Shown here: one piece after another, positions 14,314 through 23,100 of the stretch
How the letters are laid out: the number at the start of each line of letters is the position of its first letter
Numbering within the stretch: the stretch's first letter is position 1
From: Seleniivibrio woodruffii
Lineage (GTDB): Bacteria; Chrysiogenota; Deferribacteres; Deferribacterales; Geovibrionaceae
Reading direction: 5' to 3'
Length of the DNA: 47,477 nt
NCBI RefSeq assembly: GCF_029267515.1
Contig: NZ_JAJUIS010000012.1
Coordinates: forward strand, 1-47,477
Translations under genes and position numbers: made by a program
The notes under the pieces: generated by a model
The model's input: the letters and a program-made list of their open reading frames with translations, nothing else
Databases searched by the model: none
Told to the model about the DNA's origin: nothing

Positions 14314-14664
14314 TTAATTTTTAAAAACGGAAGCCGTTAAGCGGCTCTTTTTTAAGAGAAACACTGCGGAATGACCCAGAGCTATGCCTGCGATATCCGC
14401 AACAACGTCCTCCGCCGATGCAAAACGAAAAGGCAGAAAGCTCTGAACAGCCTCAATAAACACTCCATATGCTATGAGACCCGCCCAAAGAGTGAACACC
14501 CTGCGGTACGCCTTATACCCGGCAACAAACAATACGGCGAACGCAGCCGCATGGTTAATTTTATCACCCCAGTCCGTGTTCATCTGCGGCACGTCAAGGG
14601 GCGTGACTGCAAGCCACGATACCACCGCCAGAAGGCTGTAAAATAATATTCCGTATCTGTTCAT
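14314..14664 (-). CDS. VanZ-like membrane protein
   Basis: The protein has 116 residues from ATG 14664; an in-frame ATG six codons upstream (14682) is an alternative, and neither has a clear Shine-Dalgarno. Four membrane segments are visible, with VTPLDVPQMNTDWGDKINHA after the first and FIEAVQSFLPFR and SAEDVVADIAG later, a pattern of the VanZ-like family. Functions in this family are mostly unknown; VanZ itself affects teicoplanin resistance. It converges with smpB. Confidence 0.8.
   Translation of the reverse strand: MNRYGILFYSLLAVVSWLAVTPLDVPQMNTDWGDKINHAAAFAVLFVAGYKAYRRVFTLWAGLIAYGVFIEAVQSFLPFRFASAEDVVADIAGIALGHSAVFLLKKSRLTASVFKN
14332..14353 (+). terminator. Terminator of smpB
   Basis: AGCCG and CGGCT form a stem around TTAAG followed by CTTTTTT. 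It lies inside the 3' end of the convergent VanZ-like gene. Confidence 0.7.
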
Positions 14665-14746
14665 TTTTACAGCATACAGCATAAACGACTATACAAAAAG
14701 CGCATTATCAAATAATATCAGTTTATGAATATAGAGAGGGTTTGAA

Positions 14747-15799
14747 ATGAAGATTCTGCTCACCGGAACTGCCGGATTTATCGGTTTTTATACAGTTAAA
14801 CAGCTCATCGCCGCCGGACATGAGGTCGTCGGACTGGACAGTATAAACGATTATTATCAGGTCAGTCTTAAATATGACAGGCTGGCGCAGGACGGTATAC
14901 GCAGAGAGAACGTTCAGTACGGCAGACTCATACCTTCCGAAACGCTGCAAGGTTACAGCTTTGTTCAGATGAATCTTGAAGACAGGGAAAACCTGCACAG
15001 ACTCATGGCAGAGCATAAATTCGACAAGGTATGCAATCTCGCCGCACAGGCGGGCGTGCGCTACAGCATCGAAAACCCCTACGCCTACATAGACTCAAAC
15101 ATTGTGGGTTTCATCAACATTCTGGAAGGATGCCGCAACTTCGGCGTTCAACATCTCATATACGCATCAAGCTCCTCGGTCTACGGAAAGAACACGGCGC
15201 AGCCCTTCTCCACGCACCACGGAGCTGACCATCCAGTAAGTCTCTATGCTGCAACCAAAAAAGCGAACGAGCTTATGGCACACACCTACAGCCACCTTTA
15301 TAACCTGCCCACAACGGGACTGCGGTTCTTTACAGTCTACGGTCCGTGGGGCAGACCCGACATGGCGATGTATAAATTCGCGGAATTAATGCGATCCGGA
15401 AAACCGATCGATATCTATAACTTCGGAGATATGGAAAGGGACTTCACCTATATTGACGATATAGTTGAAGGCGTGTGCAAGGTTATCTATGCAGACCAAA
15501 AGCCGAATCCGTCATGGGACAGCGGCAATCCGTCGCCGGATTCGTCCGACGTGCCGTACAAAGTATACAACATCGGCAACAACAACCCCGCAAAACTTAT
15601 GGATATGATTGAAATGCTTGAAAAAGCTCTGGGAATGACTGCGCATAAGAATATGATGCCCATGCAGCCCGGCGACGTTCACAAGACCTATGCTGACGTT
15701 GACGACCTCGTCCGCGACCACGGATACAGCCCGAAAACACCATTGAGCGAAGGCGTTGAACGCTTTGCTAAATGGTACAGGGAATACTACGGGCTTTAA
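14747..15799 (+). CDS. UDP-glucuronate 4-epimerase-like NAD-dependent epimerase
   Basis: This 350-residue extended SDR enzyme has an NAD-binding GTAGFIG (residues 7-13), LDSINDYYQVSLK, AAQAGVRYSIENP, catalytic SSSSVYG, and Y167/K171 (YAATK). The AAQAGVRYS and GPWGRPDMA segments are typical of UDP-glucuronate 4-epimerases, which make UDP-galacturonate for surface polysaccharide. GAGAGGG precedes the ATG. It converges with manC, with stops overlapping by 3 bp. Other UDP-uronate epimerases cannot be excluded. Confidence 0.88.
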   Translation: MKILLTGTAGFIGFYTVKQLIAAGHEVVGLDSINDYYQVSLKYDRLAQDGIRRENVQYGRLIPSETLQGYSFVQMNLEDRENLHRLMAEHKFDKVCNLAAQAGVRYSIENPYAYIDSNIVGFINILEGCRNFGVQHLIYASSSSVYGKNTAQPFSTHHGADHPVSLYAATKKANELMAHTYSHLYNLPTTGLRFFTVYGPWGRPDMAMYKFAELMRSGKPIDIYNFGDMERDFTYIDDIVEGVCKVIYADQKPNPSWDSGNPSPDSSDVPYKVYNIGNNNPAKLMDMIEMLEKALGMTAHKNMMPMQPGDVHKTYADVDDLVRDHGYSPKTPLSEGVERFAKWYREYYGL

Positions 15800-17136
15800 C
15801 CCCTGTCGTAATCATCCTCTGAGCGGATGATATCATCCTCTCCGGTGTACTCGCCAACCTGCGCTTCGATAACGATGAGCGGAATTTTCCCTTCGTTTGC
15901 AAGTCTGTGCAGTTCGCCCATCTTTATATATGTAGATTCATTCGGACGCACCATAGTGGTCTTGTCACCGACGGTAACGGTAGCCGTTCCGCTTACAACA
16001 ATCCAGTGTTCGCTGCGGTGCATATGCCTTTGCAGGCTGAGTTTTTTGCCGGGTTTGACCTCAATACGTTTTATCTTATAGCCGAATGTGTTTTCAAGGA
16101 CGGTATAGGTTCCCCAAGGGCGGTATGCCGTCATATGGATGTTTGCAAGCTCCGGCTTATCCCGTTTTATCTTCTGAACAACGTCCTTAACCTTCTGGCT
16201 GGATCCCTTTTTACAGATAAGAAGTGCGTCGTCCGTATCGACGACGATGGTGTCCTTCACGTCAATTGTGGCAACGTATTTATTTGATATGATGAGATTA
16301 TTATTATCGTCATTTATCAGCTCCGCCGAGAGTGAGTCGAAGCTGCCAACGTCGCTCCATCCGAGATCGCTTATAACCACTTTGAGACAGTCGCATTTCT
16401 CTATCACGGAATAGTCTATGCTGTCCTCAGGGATCTTCAGCATATCCTCCAGACCGATGCGGATATACTGTGAGTTTGAGGCGTTTTCAAGAGCTGCCTT
16501 GCATCCGTCGTATATCTCCGGTGAATATTTCTGAAGCTCCTCCAGAAATCTGCCCGCCTTGAAACAGAACATTCCGCTGTTCCAGTAGTAATTTCCGTCT
16601 TCAAGATAGTCCTCCGCCGTTTTTGCGTCGGGCTTCTCCTTAAAACTTATGACATTCTCGCTGTGAGCTTCAATATAGCCATATCCAGTCTCAACATGTG
16701 TGGGTTTCACACCGAAAACAACAATATTCCCCTCTTCCGCGAGTACCGCAGCACGGGCGACAGCTTTCTCATACTCTTCGTGATTTCTGATAAGATGGTC
16801 GCTGGGGGATACCAAAACCATGTCGTCCTCTTTGAGGGTCAGACAGGCGAGAGCTATAGCGGGCGCAGTGTTTCTGCCCACAGGTTCAAGCATGTATCTG
16901 GCGTCCTTTATGGTTCTCTTGTTCAGTTCGGACGCATCCATCTGATCGTGCGCAAGGAAGAAGTGGTCAACGTTCGATATGATATAAAAATCATTGCAGA
17001 ACGCACTGTTACGCTCAAGGACAAGCTGGAAAAGCGATTTATTATTAATAAGTTTAGCAAACTGTTTAGGCATGAGATTGCGGCTTAAAGGCCAGAGCCT
17101 CGTGCCGGAACCACCGCATATAACAAGATTTATCAT
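15796..17136 (-). CDS. manC: Mannose-1-phosphate guanylyltransferase / mannose-6-phosphate isomerase
   Basis: This 446-residue bifunctional type II enzyme (ManC/CpsB/AlgA) has an N-terminal nucleotidyltransferase with CGGSGTRLWPLSR and FKEKPDAKTAEDYL. The C-terminal cupin isomerase begins around YRPWGTYTVLE and contains LSLQRHMHRSEHWIVVSG with its metal-binding His/Glu. It makes GDP-mannose and fructose-6-P/mannose-6-P. It lies 21 bp downstream of gmd, which uses its product. Confidence 0.95.
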   Translation of the reverse strand: MINLVICGGSGTRLWPLSRNLMPKQFAKLINNKSLFQLVLERNSAFCNDFYIISNVDHFFLAHDQMDASELNKRTIKDARYMLEPVGRNTAPAIALACLTLKEDDMVLVSPSDHLIRNHEEYEKAVARAAVLAEEGNIVVFGVKPTHVETGYGYIEAHSENVISFKEKPDAKTAEDYLEDGNYYWNSGMFCFKAGRFLEELQKYSPEIYDGCKAALENASNSQYIRIGLEDMLKIPEDSIDYSVIEKCDCLKVVISDLGWSDVGSFDSLSAELINDDNNNLIISNKYVATIDVKDTIVVDTDDALLICKKGSSQKVKDVVQKIKRDKPELANIHMTAYRPWGTYTVLENTFGYKIKRIEVKPGKKLSLQRHMHRSEHWIVVSGTATVTVGDKTTMVRPNESTYIKMGELHRLANEGKIPLIVIEAQVGEYTGEDDIIRSEDDYDRG

Positions 17137-17157
17137 TAACTTACCTCTGTCTTGTTA

Positions 17158-18192
17158 TTAGAAACAGAACCCTGATTCGTTTCTTTTTATATCAGCATGA
17201 ACCATCATGGTACAGAGAGCTTCAAGCGTTGTCGAAGACTGCCAGCCCAGTAGTTTTTTTGCTTTCTCAGGATTACCGATAAGCAGTTCAACCTCTGCGG
17301 GTCTGTAATATTTCGGGTCAACACGCACAACGGTTTTTCCGGTCGCTGTGTCTATCCCGACCTCATCGGCTCCGGTACCTTTGAACTCTATATCGCGCTC
17401 CACAACTGCAAACGCCATCTTTACGAAATCCCTGACAGTCACGGTACGGTTGGTGGCAAGAACGAAAGTTTCCGGTTTGTCCGCCTGAAGCATCCGCCAC
17501 ATACCGTCGACGTAGTCCTTTGCATAGCCCCAGTCCCGCTTCGCATCAAGATTTCCGAGGCTGACACATTCAGTCTTTCCGCTGATGATCTTTGCAACGG
17601 CGTCGGTTATTTTCCTTGTGACGAACTCAAGACCGCGCAGCGGGGATTCGTGATTGAACAGGATTCCACTGCTGCCGAAAATTCCGTACGCTTCGCGGTA
17701 GTTCACAGTCATCCAGTGTGCGTACAGCTTTGCGACCGCATAAGGGCTTCTGGGATAAAAAGGTGTGCTTTCTGACTGGGGTATCTCCTGAACCAGTCCG
17801 AACATCTCTGAAGAGGATGCCTGATAAAATTTTATTTCCGGATTAACGATGCGTACCGCCTCAAGGAGGTGTAAAACTCCGATACCGGTTATCTGCGAGG
17901 TTGTTACGGGCTGTTCGAAAGAAACGCCCACAAAACTCTGCGCGGCAAGATTATATATTTCGTCCGGCTTTTCCGCAGCAACCATACGGATGTTGTTCGG
18001 CTGGTCGGTCAGGTCGTATTCCACAAGTTTCAGCGACGGATGCCTGAGTATGCCAAGCTCCTCCAGCCGCCAGAAATTCACTGAAGATGTCCTTCTGTAT
18101 GTGCCGCACACCTCGTAACCCTTGTTTATCAGAAGCTCCGCGAGATATGCCCCGTCCTGCCCGGTTATGCCGGTTATAACAGCCTTTTTCAT
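17158..18192 (-). CDS. gmd: GDP-mannose 4,6-dehydratase
   Basis: This 344-residue enzyme starts at ATG 18192 with GTGGGG just upstream. NADP-binding is GITGQDG; the catalytic region has SSSEMFG followed by [15 protein letters not shown]. The product is GDP-4-keto-6-deoxymannose, precursor of fucose, rhamnose or perosamine. The dedicated next enzyme (Fcl, Rmd or Per) is not in the window. It is followed closely by manC. Confidence 0.95.
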   Translation of the reverse strand: MKKAVITGITGQDGAYLAELLINKGYEVCGTYRRTSSVNFWRLEELGILRHPSLKLVEYDLTDQPNNIRMVAAEKPDEIYNLAAQSFVGVSFEQPVTTSQITGIGVLHLLEAVRIVNPEIKFYQASSSEMFGLVQEIPQSESTPFYPRSPYAVAKLYAHWMTVNYREAYGIFGSSGILFNHESPLRGLEFVTRKITDAVAKIISGKTECVSLGNLDAKRDWGYAKDYVDGMWRMLQADKPETFVLATNRTVTVRDFVKMAFAVVERDIEFKGTGADEVGIDTATGKTVVRVDPKYYRPAEVELLIGNPEKAKKLLGWQSSTTLEALCTMMVHADIKRNESGFCF

Positions 18193-18376
18193 ATGTCCCC
18201 ACAAATAATATAAAAACTACAGGTCTTTGATTGTACGTTAAATTCTGCGCCTTTTCAACAGCTCTTTAACACATCGCCTCCACAGAACAAAAGGGATTTT
18301 CTGTTGTCTTTTCATACAGAAGTATTAGTATATCTGTTGATGAAAGTACGCTTTCAAACCAATCGAAGGTGAAAAA

Positions 18377-19462
18377 ATGAAAATGAATTTTATCGACCTG
18401 CAGGCTCAGTACAAGAAATACAAGGATGAGATCGATACCCAGATACATCAGGTTCTGGACACATCCGCTTACATTCTCGGCCCCAAAGTGGCGGAACTGG
18501 AAAAAAACCTCGCCGAATTCACAGGCGTTAAGCACGCCATCGCGTGTAGCAGCGGAACGGATGCACTCCTCCTTGCGCTCATGGCATACGATATCAAGGC
18601 GGGCGACGAGGTTATCACGTCTCCGTTCACGTTCATAGCCACAGCGGAAATGATCGCTTTCGTCGGCGCGACACCCGTTTTTGTGGATATCGATGAAAGA
18701 ACCTACAACATTGACCCCGCTAAAATTGAAGCTGCCATCACCCCCAAAACAAAAGCCATCATGCCCGTGTCCATCTTCGGACAGACACCCGACATGGACG
18801 CCATAAACGCCATCGCAAAGAAACACAACATACCCGTTATCGAAGACGGCGCACAGAGCTTCGGTGCACTTTATAAAGGCAAACGCTCTTCCGGAATGTC
18901 CGAAATAGGCTGTACGTCTTTCTTCCCCGCAAAACCTCTCGGCTGCTACGGCGACGGCGGCGCAGTCTTCACCGATTGCGACAAACTGAACGAAAAAATG
19001 CGCATACTCCTCAACCACGGACAGACTGAACGCTATGTACACAGCCACGTCGGCATCAACGGCAGGCTGGATGCAATTCAGGCGGGCGTGCTGAACGTTA
19101 AGCTGAAATATTACAAAGAAGAGATAGAGGTCAGACAGGCTGTTGCAAAACGCTACGCAGACGGACTTAAAGACGTTGTCGTGCCCTTTGTGGACAAAGA
19201 CTGCGTTTCCGTGTGGGCGCAATATTGCATCAGAGTCAAAGACCGCGACGCGATGATAAAAAAATGCGGCGACGCAGGCGTTCCCACTGCGGTTTACTAC
19301 CCCATCCCGCTGCACCTGCAGAACGTATTCAAATACCTCGGATATAAAGAGGGAGACTTCCCAGTTACGGAAACCGTGTCCAAAGACATCATGGCACTGC
19401 CCATGTCTGCCTTCCTGAAAGAGGAAGAACAGAAATTCGTCATAGACACTGTAAATTCATAA
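18377..19462 (+). CDS. DegT/DnrJ/EryC1 sugar aminotransferase, WbpE-like
   Basis: This 361-residue PLP enzyme has FIDLQAQYKKYKDEID at the start, ACSSGTDALLLAL for phosphate binding, D157 (IEDGAQSFGA) and the PLP lysine K186 (FFPAKPLGCYGDGG). The FFPAKPLGCYGDGGA wording is typical of the WbpE/WlbC group that aminates UDP-3-keto-GlcNAcA, so a UDP-2,3-diamino sugar is likely. The partner dehydrogenase could be the Gfo/Idh protein next door, but the two genes are convergent, and no partner acetyltransferase is nearby. AAGGTG is the Shine-Dalgarno. Confidence 0.88.
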   Translation: MKMNFIDLQAQYKKYKDEIDTQIHQVLDTSAYILGPKVAELEKNLAEFTGVKHAIACSSGTDALLLALMAYDIKAGDEVITSPFTFIATAEMIAFVGATPVFVDIDERTYNIDPAKIEAAITPKTKAIMPVSIFGQTPDMDAINAIAKKHNIPVIEDGAQSFGALYKGKRSSGMSEIGCTSFFPAKPLGCYGDGGAVFTDCDKLNEKMRILLNHGQTERYVHSHVGINGRLDAIQAGVLNVKLKYYKEEIEVRQAVAKRYADGLKDVVVPFVDKDCVSVWAQYCIRVKDRDAMIKKCGDAGVPTAVYYPIPLHLQNVFKYLGYKEGDFPVTETVSKDIMALPMSAFLKEEEQKFVIDTVNS

Positions 19463-19467
19463 AACAA

Positions 19468-19496
19468 AGGCGGGGTCTCAAGCCCCGCCTCTTTTA
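19468..19496. terminator. Bidirectional terminator between convergent genes
   Basis: AGGCGGGG (19468-19475) pairs with CCCCGCCT (19483-19490), with CTTTTATTT on the plus side and TTTGTTTT on the minus side. It serves the aminotransferase and the Gfo/Idh gene. Confidence 0.9.
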
Positions 19497-19498
19497 TT

Positions 19499-20446
19499 TC
19501 AGCCTTTTATCTGTTTTCTTATCTCTTCTGCTATCTCAAGTGAAGCAAGTCCGGCATACACATCCGATGCCTGCGTCTTTTCGCCCCTGCAAAGCTTAAC
19601 AAAGTCCGAAAGCTCAGCCTGCAAAGCGTCATAGAGCTTAACCTCAACCGCTTCGTCCTTCGCAGTCAGCACCGCGCCCGGCATATCCTGCCCGGCAGGT
19701 CTATGCACCTTCACCTCTTTATTCAGCAGGTTACAGTCGATGAACATGTCTTCACATGCCACGTTTATCTGACGGATACGTTTCTCCGTGATACGGCTGG
19801 AAGTGATATCTGACACTCTGCCGTTTTCATGGGTTGCAAGCGCTCTGGCATACTCGATTATACCGTTCTTTCTGTGCCCGTGGGCTGTAACCCTCGCTGC
19901 GTTGCCGTTCAGTCCCAGCGCAAGGTCAATGTCGTGTATCATAAGGTCGATGACAACGTCCACGTCTGTTATACGTCCGCTGGCAACCTTATTGGAGCGG
20001 TTGAACTCTGCGCATATCACGCTTTCGCTGTTCTGCATGACAGCTTTCAGCGTTGCCACGGCAGGATTGTATCTTTCGATGAAGCCAACCTGAATGTTAA
20101 GCCCCTTCTCCTCTGCCAGCCTGACAACCTCTTTTGCAGTTTCTGCGCTGTCTGTCAGTGGTTTTTCGACGAATATGTTTTTAACGCACGCGGCAGCACG
20201 TTTTATGTAGTCGAAATGGGTGAACGTCGGAGTGACTATTACCACACCGTCAACTGTTTTCATATCAGCATCAAGATCTTCTGAAACTTTTACGCCGTAC
20301 TGCGCCGAGAGTTTCGCGCATGCATCTTTATCAACGTCGTATATGAATACCAGCTCGGCATCCTTTAAAAGCATAATGTTGCGCAGGTGGTTCTGCCCCA
20401 TTCTGCCTATTCCCAGAAGCCCTATTTTGATTTTATTTGCGGACAT
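19499..20446 (-). CDS. Gfo/Idh/MocA-family oxidoreductase
   Basis: This 315-residue NAD(P)-dependent oxidoreductase has the Rossmann motif GLLGIGRMGQNHLRN, the family lysine motif VEKPLTD, and the catalytic MIHDIDLAL (Asp/His). It oxidises or reduces a sugar derivative; the substrate is unknown. Its place in a surface-sugar region beside a WbpE-like aminotransferase makes a UDP-sugar dehydrogenase of WbpB/WlbA type possible, though it lacks clear family-specific wording. GGGGGA precedes the ATG. It is transcribed divergently from the sugar transferase at 20689 across a repeat-rich control region. Confidence 0.85.
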   Translation of the reverse strand: MSANKIKIGLLGIGRMGQNHLRNIMLLKDAELVFIYDVDKDACAKLSAQYGVKVSEDLDADMKTVDGVVIVTPTFTHFDYIKRAAACVKNIFVEKPLTDSAETAKEVVRLAEEKGLNIQVGFIERYNPAVATLKAVMQNSESVICAEFNRSNKVASGRITDVDVVIDLMIHDIDLALGLNGNAARVTAHGHRKNGIIEYARALATHENGRVSDITSSRITEKRIRQINVACEDMFIDCNLLNKEVKVHRPAGQDMPGAVLTAKDEAVEVKLYDALQAELSDFVKLCRGEKTQASDVYAGLASLEIAEEIRKQIKG

Positions 20447-20480
20447 TGTTTCCCCCGTATCAGTTTACATAATTGCTTAT

Positions 20481-20607
20481 ACTACCATTTTAGCCTCAAA
20501 TCACCTCTTTTGTTCCTTTATGGACATTCGTAAACTAAAATAATACCATGTTCAACAAAACTTTATATGGTATTTATACCATATAGGAATTTTGTTACTA
20601 CCATTTT
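20481..20607. repeat. Repeated ACTACCATTTT boxes in the intergenic region
   Basis: ACTACCATTTT occurs at 20481-20491 and exactly again at 20597-20607. A further TACCAT lies at 20543-20548, and one arm of the palindrome at 20564-20585 holds another. The repeated half-sites suggest one DNA-binding protein. Its identity is unknown. Confidence 0.6.
20564..20585. promoter_or_regulatory. Perfect palindrome TATATGGTAT-TT-ATACCATATA
   Basis: A 22-bp inverted repeat with 10-bp perfect arms and a 2-bp centre sits midway between the divergent Gfo/Idh gene and the initiating sugar transferase. It has no T-run and low GC, so it fits an operator better than a terminator. Confidence 0.65.
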
Positions 20608-20688
20608 TGAGAGCCAAGTGATATTATTAAATAAGTTACATGTGTGTATGACTTAGTAAAAAAATAAACAATCAGGGCAATTTAAATT

Positions 20689-21984
20689 ATGTTATCAGAC
20701 AGACAAAAAATTTCTTTTTTCCTCCCGTTACTTGATATTATTTTTTTCATATTAATAGCAATTTTCAATAGTTTTTTTACTTATAATACTTTTCATTTTA
20801 TAATCGGATTATTTACTTTTATTTTTTTACTGAATATTCTGAATTTTTATAGTGACAACACCCGCGGAAGAACAAAATTTTTTCTATCATGCATGACATT
20901 TATACTGTTGTATGACACAATTATAATTCTGCTTCAATATTCTTTCTTTGACCAGTCCAACATCCAAAAATTCAGACTGCTACGGGTTGATGCCGCATTT
21001 ATGGTCTACTTTTTCTTTAGATTACTTATTGTTAAAAGAATGCTCAAAAACACTGTACGATATATTTATGTCATTAAAAACGAACACAGCGCAGAGCTTG
21101 AAAACCTAATTATTGAAAAAACAAACCAACTCAAAAACTGGATTTATCAGGGAGCATCAGGTGCAAAACAAATTTGCGATACTCTGAAATCTCAAAATAG
21201 CGACAATAATATTGTGCTTATCAGCAAATTGTCTCACTATAACGAAGACGACCAGAAAATTATTCTTGAGCTAAAGATATATGGTTATTTGATTCACACA
21301 TATGCCAATTTTAGCGAAATTTATCTGAATAGAATACCAGTGGAAAACATAAATGATGAATGGCTAATTCTTTCCAAAGGATTTGACAATATTTTTCAGA
21401 GTAATTACACAAGGATTAAACGTGTTTCCGACATAGTCCTTGCGGTTATCGGACTTGTGCTTTCATCCCCTTTGACTATTATGGCTGCTCTTGCCATTAA
21501 GCTGGACTCAAAAGGACCTATCATCTTTTCCCAGATACGTTCAGGTAAGAATGGAAAACCGTTTACCATCTATAAACTTCGCACCATGCGTCAGGATGCT
21601 GAAAAAGACGGTGCAAAATGGGCGGCAAAAGATGATAACAGGATTACTCCTGTGGGAGACTTTTTAAGAAAAACCAGAGTGGATGAAATCCCTCAGATGT
21701 ACAATGTATTGCGCGGTGACATGAGTTTTATCGGTCCTAGACCGGAAAGACCTGAATTTGATGAAGAACTGGCAAAAGAGATACCGTATTATATGCTACG
21801 CTACCTGATAAAACCAGGTCTGACAGGCTGGGCGCAGGTGAACTATGGCTACGGTGCCAGCGTTGAAGATGCGAAGATGAAGTTAAAATACGACCTTTAC
21901 TATATTAAAAATTACTCGTTTTATCTTGATATGGTTATTGTACTCAGAACGATATTAATAGTGCTTTTCAGAAAAGGGAGATAA
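20689..21984 (+). CDS. Polyprenyl glycosylphosphotransferase (initiating sugar transferase)
   Basis: This 431-residue protein is the size of the WbaP/exopolysaccharide transferase group. Several N-terminal membrane helices are followed by a soluble central part. The C-terminal catalytic domain starts near RVSDIVLAVIGLVLSSPLT and contains YKLRTMRQDAE, DFLRKTRVDEIPQMYNVLRG, MSFIGPRPERPEF and LIKPGLTGWAQVNYGYG, all hallmarks of the bacterial sugar transferase domain. It transfers a sugar-1-phosphate to undecaprenyl phosphate, the first step of polysaccharide assembly. It is the only plus-strand gene among the assembly genes and starts an AT-rich stretch. The Shine-Dalgarno (CAGGG) is weak. Confidence 0.93.
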   Translation: MLSDRQKISFFLPLLDIIFFILIAIFNSFFTYNTFHFIIGLFTFIFLLNILNFYSDNTRGRTKFFLSCMTFILLYDTIIILLQYSFFDQSNIQKFRLLRVDAAFMVYFFFRLLIVKRMLKNTVRYIYVIKNEHSAELENLIIEKTNQLKNWIYQGASGAKQICDTLKSQNSDNNIVLISKLSHYNEDDQKIILELKIYGYLIHTYANFSEIYLNRIPVENINDEWLILSKGFDNIFQSNYTRIKRVSDIVLAVIGLVLSSPLTIMAALAIKLDSKGPIIFSQIRSGKNGKPFTIYKLRTMRQDAEKDGAKWAAKDDNRITPVGDFLRKTRVDEIPQMYNVLRGDMSFIGPRPERPEFDEELAKEIPYYMLRYLIKPGLTGWAQVNYGYGASVEDAKMKLKYDLYYIKNYSFYLDMVIVLRTILIVLFRKGR

Positions 21985-21987
21985 GGG

Positions 21988-23100
21988 CTATTTAATTTGC
22001 TGTCTTAGTAGATTGATGACCTTTTCAGTATTGTACCCATCTGAAAAATAATGAGAAATATTTTTATCATATAGCTCAGAGGCAGGTTCTTCCAGCGCAC
22101 TTGCAAAAGAACCGTAGTCGTCTGCTACTGTGGCAATTTTTTTAAAATACACAGGGATATCATGACCGGGAAGTTCATAGAGAACCAATTTACGTTTGAG
22201 ATGCCCGACAAGAGCTATCATGGAAGAATAGTGACCAACAAAGATACCTGCGTTTGGTATATCATGTTTTGATAAAATAAAATTGTGATACTTATATAAG
22301 GTGTTGTCTGATCTCGGATGTAACTTAACATTGACAATTCTGTCACCAGCTGTTGCTGAAAGATTGCTGAGGAAAGATTCCATGACTCTCCTGTCGATCC
22401 GTCCATCCTCTACAAGTGTCTGTGCTATGTAGCAAACTGCATCTTTTTGAAACGGCTGAGCAAGGATAACAGGAACTCTGTTCAGCTCATGATATCCTAT
22501 CGTGTGCTGTGATGCCAGAGGATACCCGAATATCTCATTATGATAATGTTTCCAGTATTCACCATATACCAGAACAAAATCAGTGTTGATTTGTTCATAA
22601 AAATCCACTGAACTTTTGTATATTTCACCCTTAACAAAGGTTGCAAAAAACTTACTAAATACATCAAAACCATTTTTATGGATAGCTGTTGCTATAACCT
22701 GCGAATAAAGAAAGTATTTAATAGTTTTAAATATCTTTTTAATAAGAAAGAAGCGCTCACGTTTTAAGAACGGTATATACATTCCATGCTGTATCATACC
22801 GGTTTTGATACCCAGTGTCTTCGCCACAGCCACGAAGGCAGTGTCGCTAAGCCTTTGGGCATTTACCATAAACAAATCAGGATTAATGGATTCCAGAAAT
22901 TTTCTAACCGATGAATATGCTACAGCACTGTTTTTGATTATTTTACAATTCTTTTCTTTATAAAAATCGTACCCTTCCTGACTAAATTCATCATACAAGA
23001 GAATAACTCTGACAGTTTTGTCCTCTATCAGTCCGCATACTATATCGCCAATATATTTTTTTAAATTGAGCAGATTAATGTCGTAAAAAACTATAGTCAT
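21988..23100 (-). CDS. Putative GT-B glycosyltransferase, sialyltransferase-like motifs
   Basis: This 370-residue protein is not recognised with confidence. The N-terminal half looks like a Rossmann-type domain (FMVNAQRLSDTAFVAVAKTL, then GMIQHGMYIP). The C-terminal half has VNVKLHPRSDN and later IFVGHYSSMIALVG. Paired HP and SS motifs of this kind are used by GT-B sialyl- and polysialyltransferases to bind CMP sugars, so a CMP-sugar or other capsule transferase is possible (inference). It is the last gene of the AT-rich minus-strand assembly operon, overlapping the GT2 gene by 4 bp. No CMP-sugar synthase is nearby. Confidence 0.55.
   Translation of the reverse strand: MTIVFYDINLLNLKKYIGDIVCGLIEDKTVRVILLYDEFSQEGYDFYKEKNCKIIKNSAVAYSSVRKFLESINPDLFMVNAQRLSDTAFVAVAKTLGIKTGMIQHGMYIPFLKRERFFLIKKIFKTIKYFLYSQVIATAIHKNGFDVFSKFFATFVKGEIYKSSVDFYEQINTDFVLVYGEYWKHYHNEIFGYPLASQHTIGYHELNRVPVILAQPFQKDAVCYIAQTLVEDGRIDRRVMESFLSNLSATAGDRIVNVKLHPRSDNTLYKYHNFILSKHDIPNAGIFVGHYSSMIALVGHLKRKLVLYELPGHDIPVYFKKIATVADDYGSFASALEEPASELYDKNISHYFSDGYNTEKVINLLRQQIK

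Noticed and set aside
18266-19315. Minus-strand ORF of 349 codons opposite the WbpE-like aminotransferase
   Set aside because: It is antisense to a gene with full catalytic motifs, and its protein is Cys/His/Phe/Val-rich without any domain, so it is a shadow frame.
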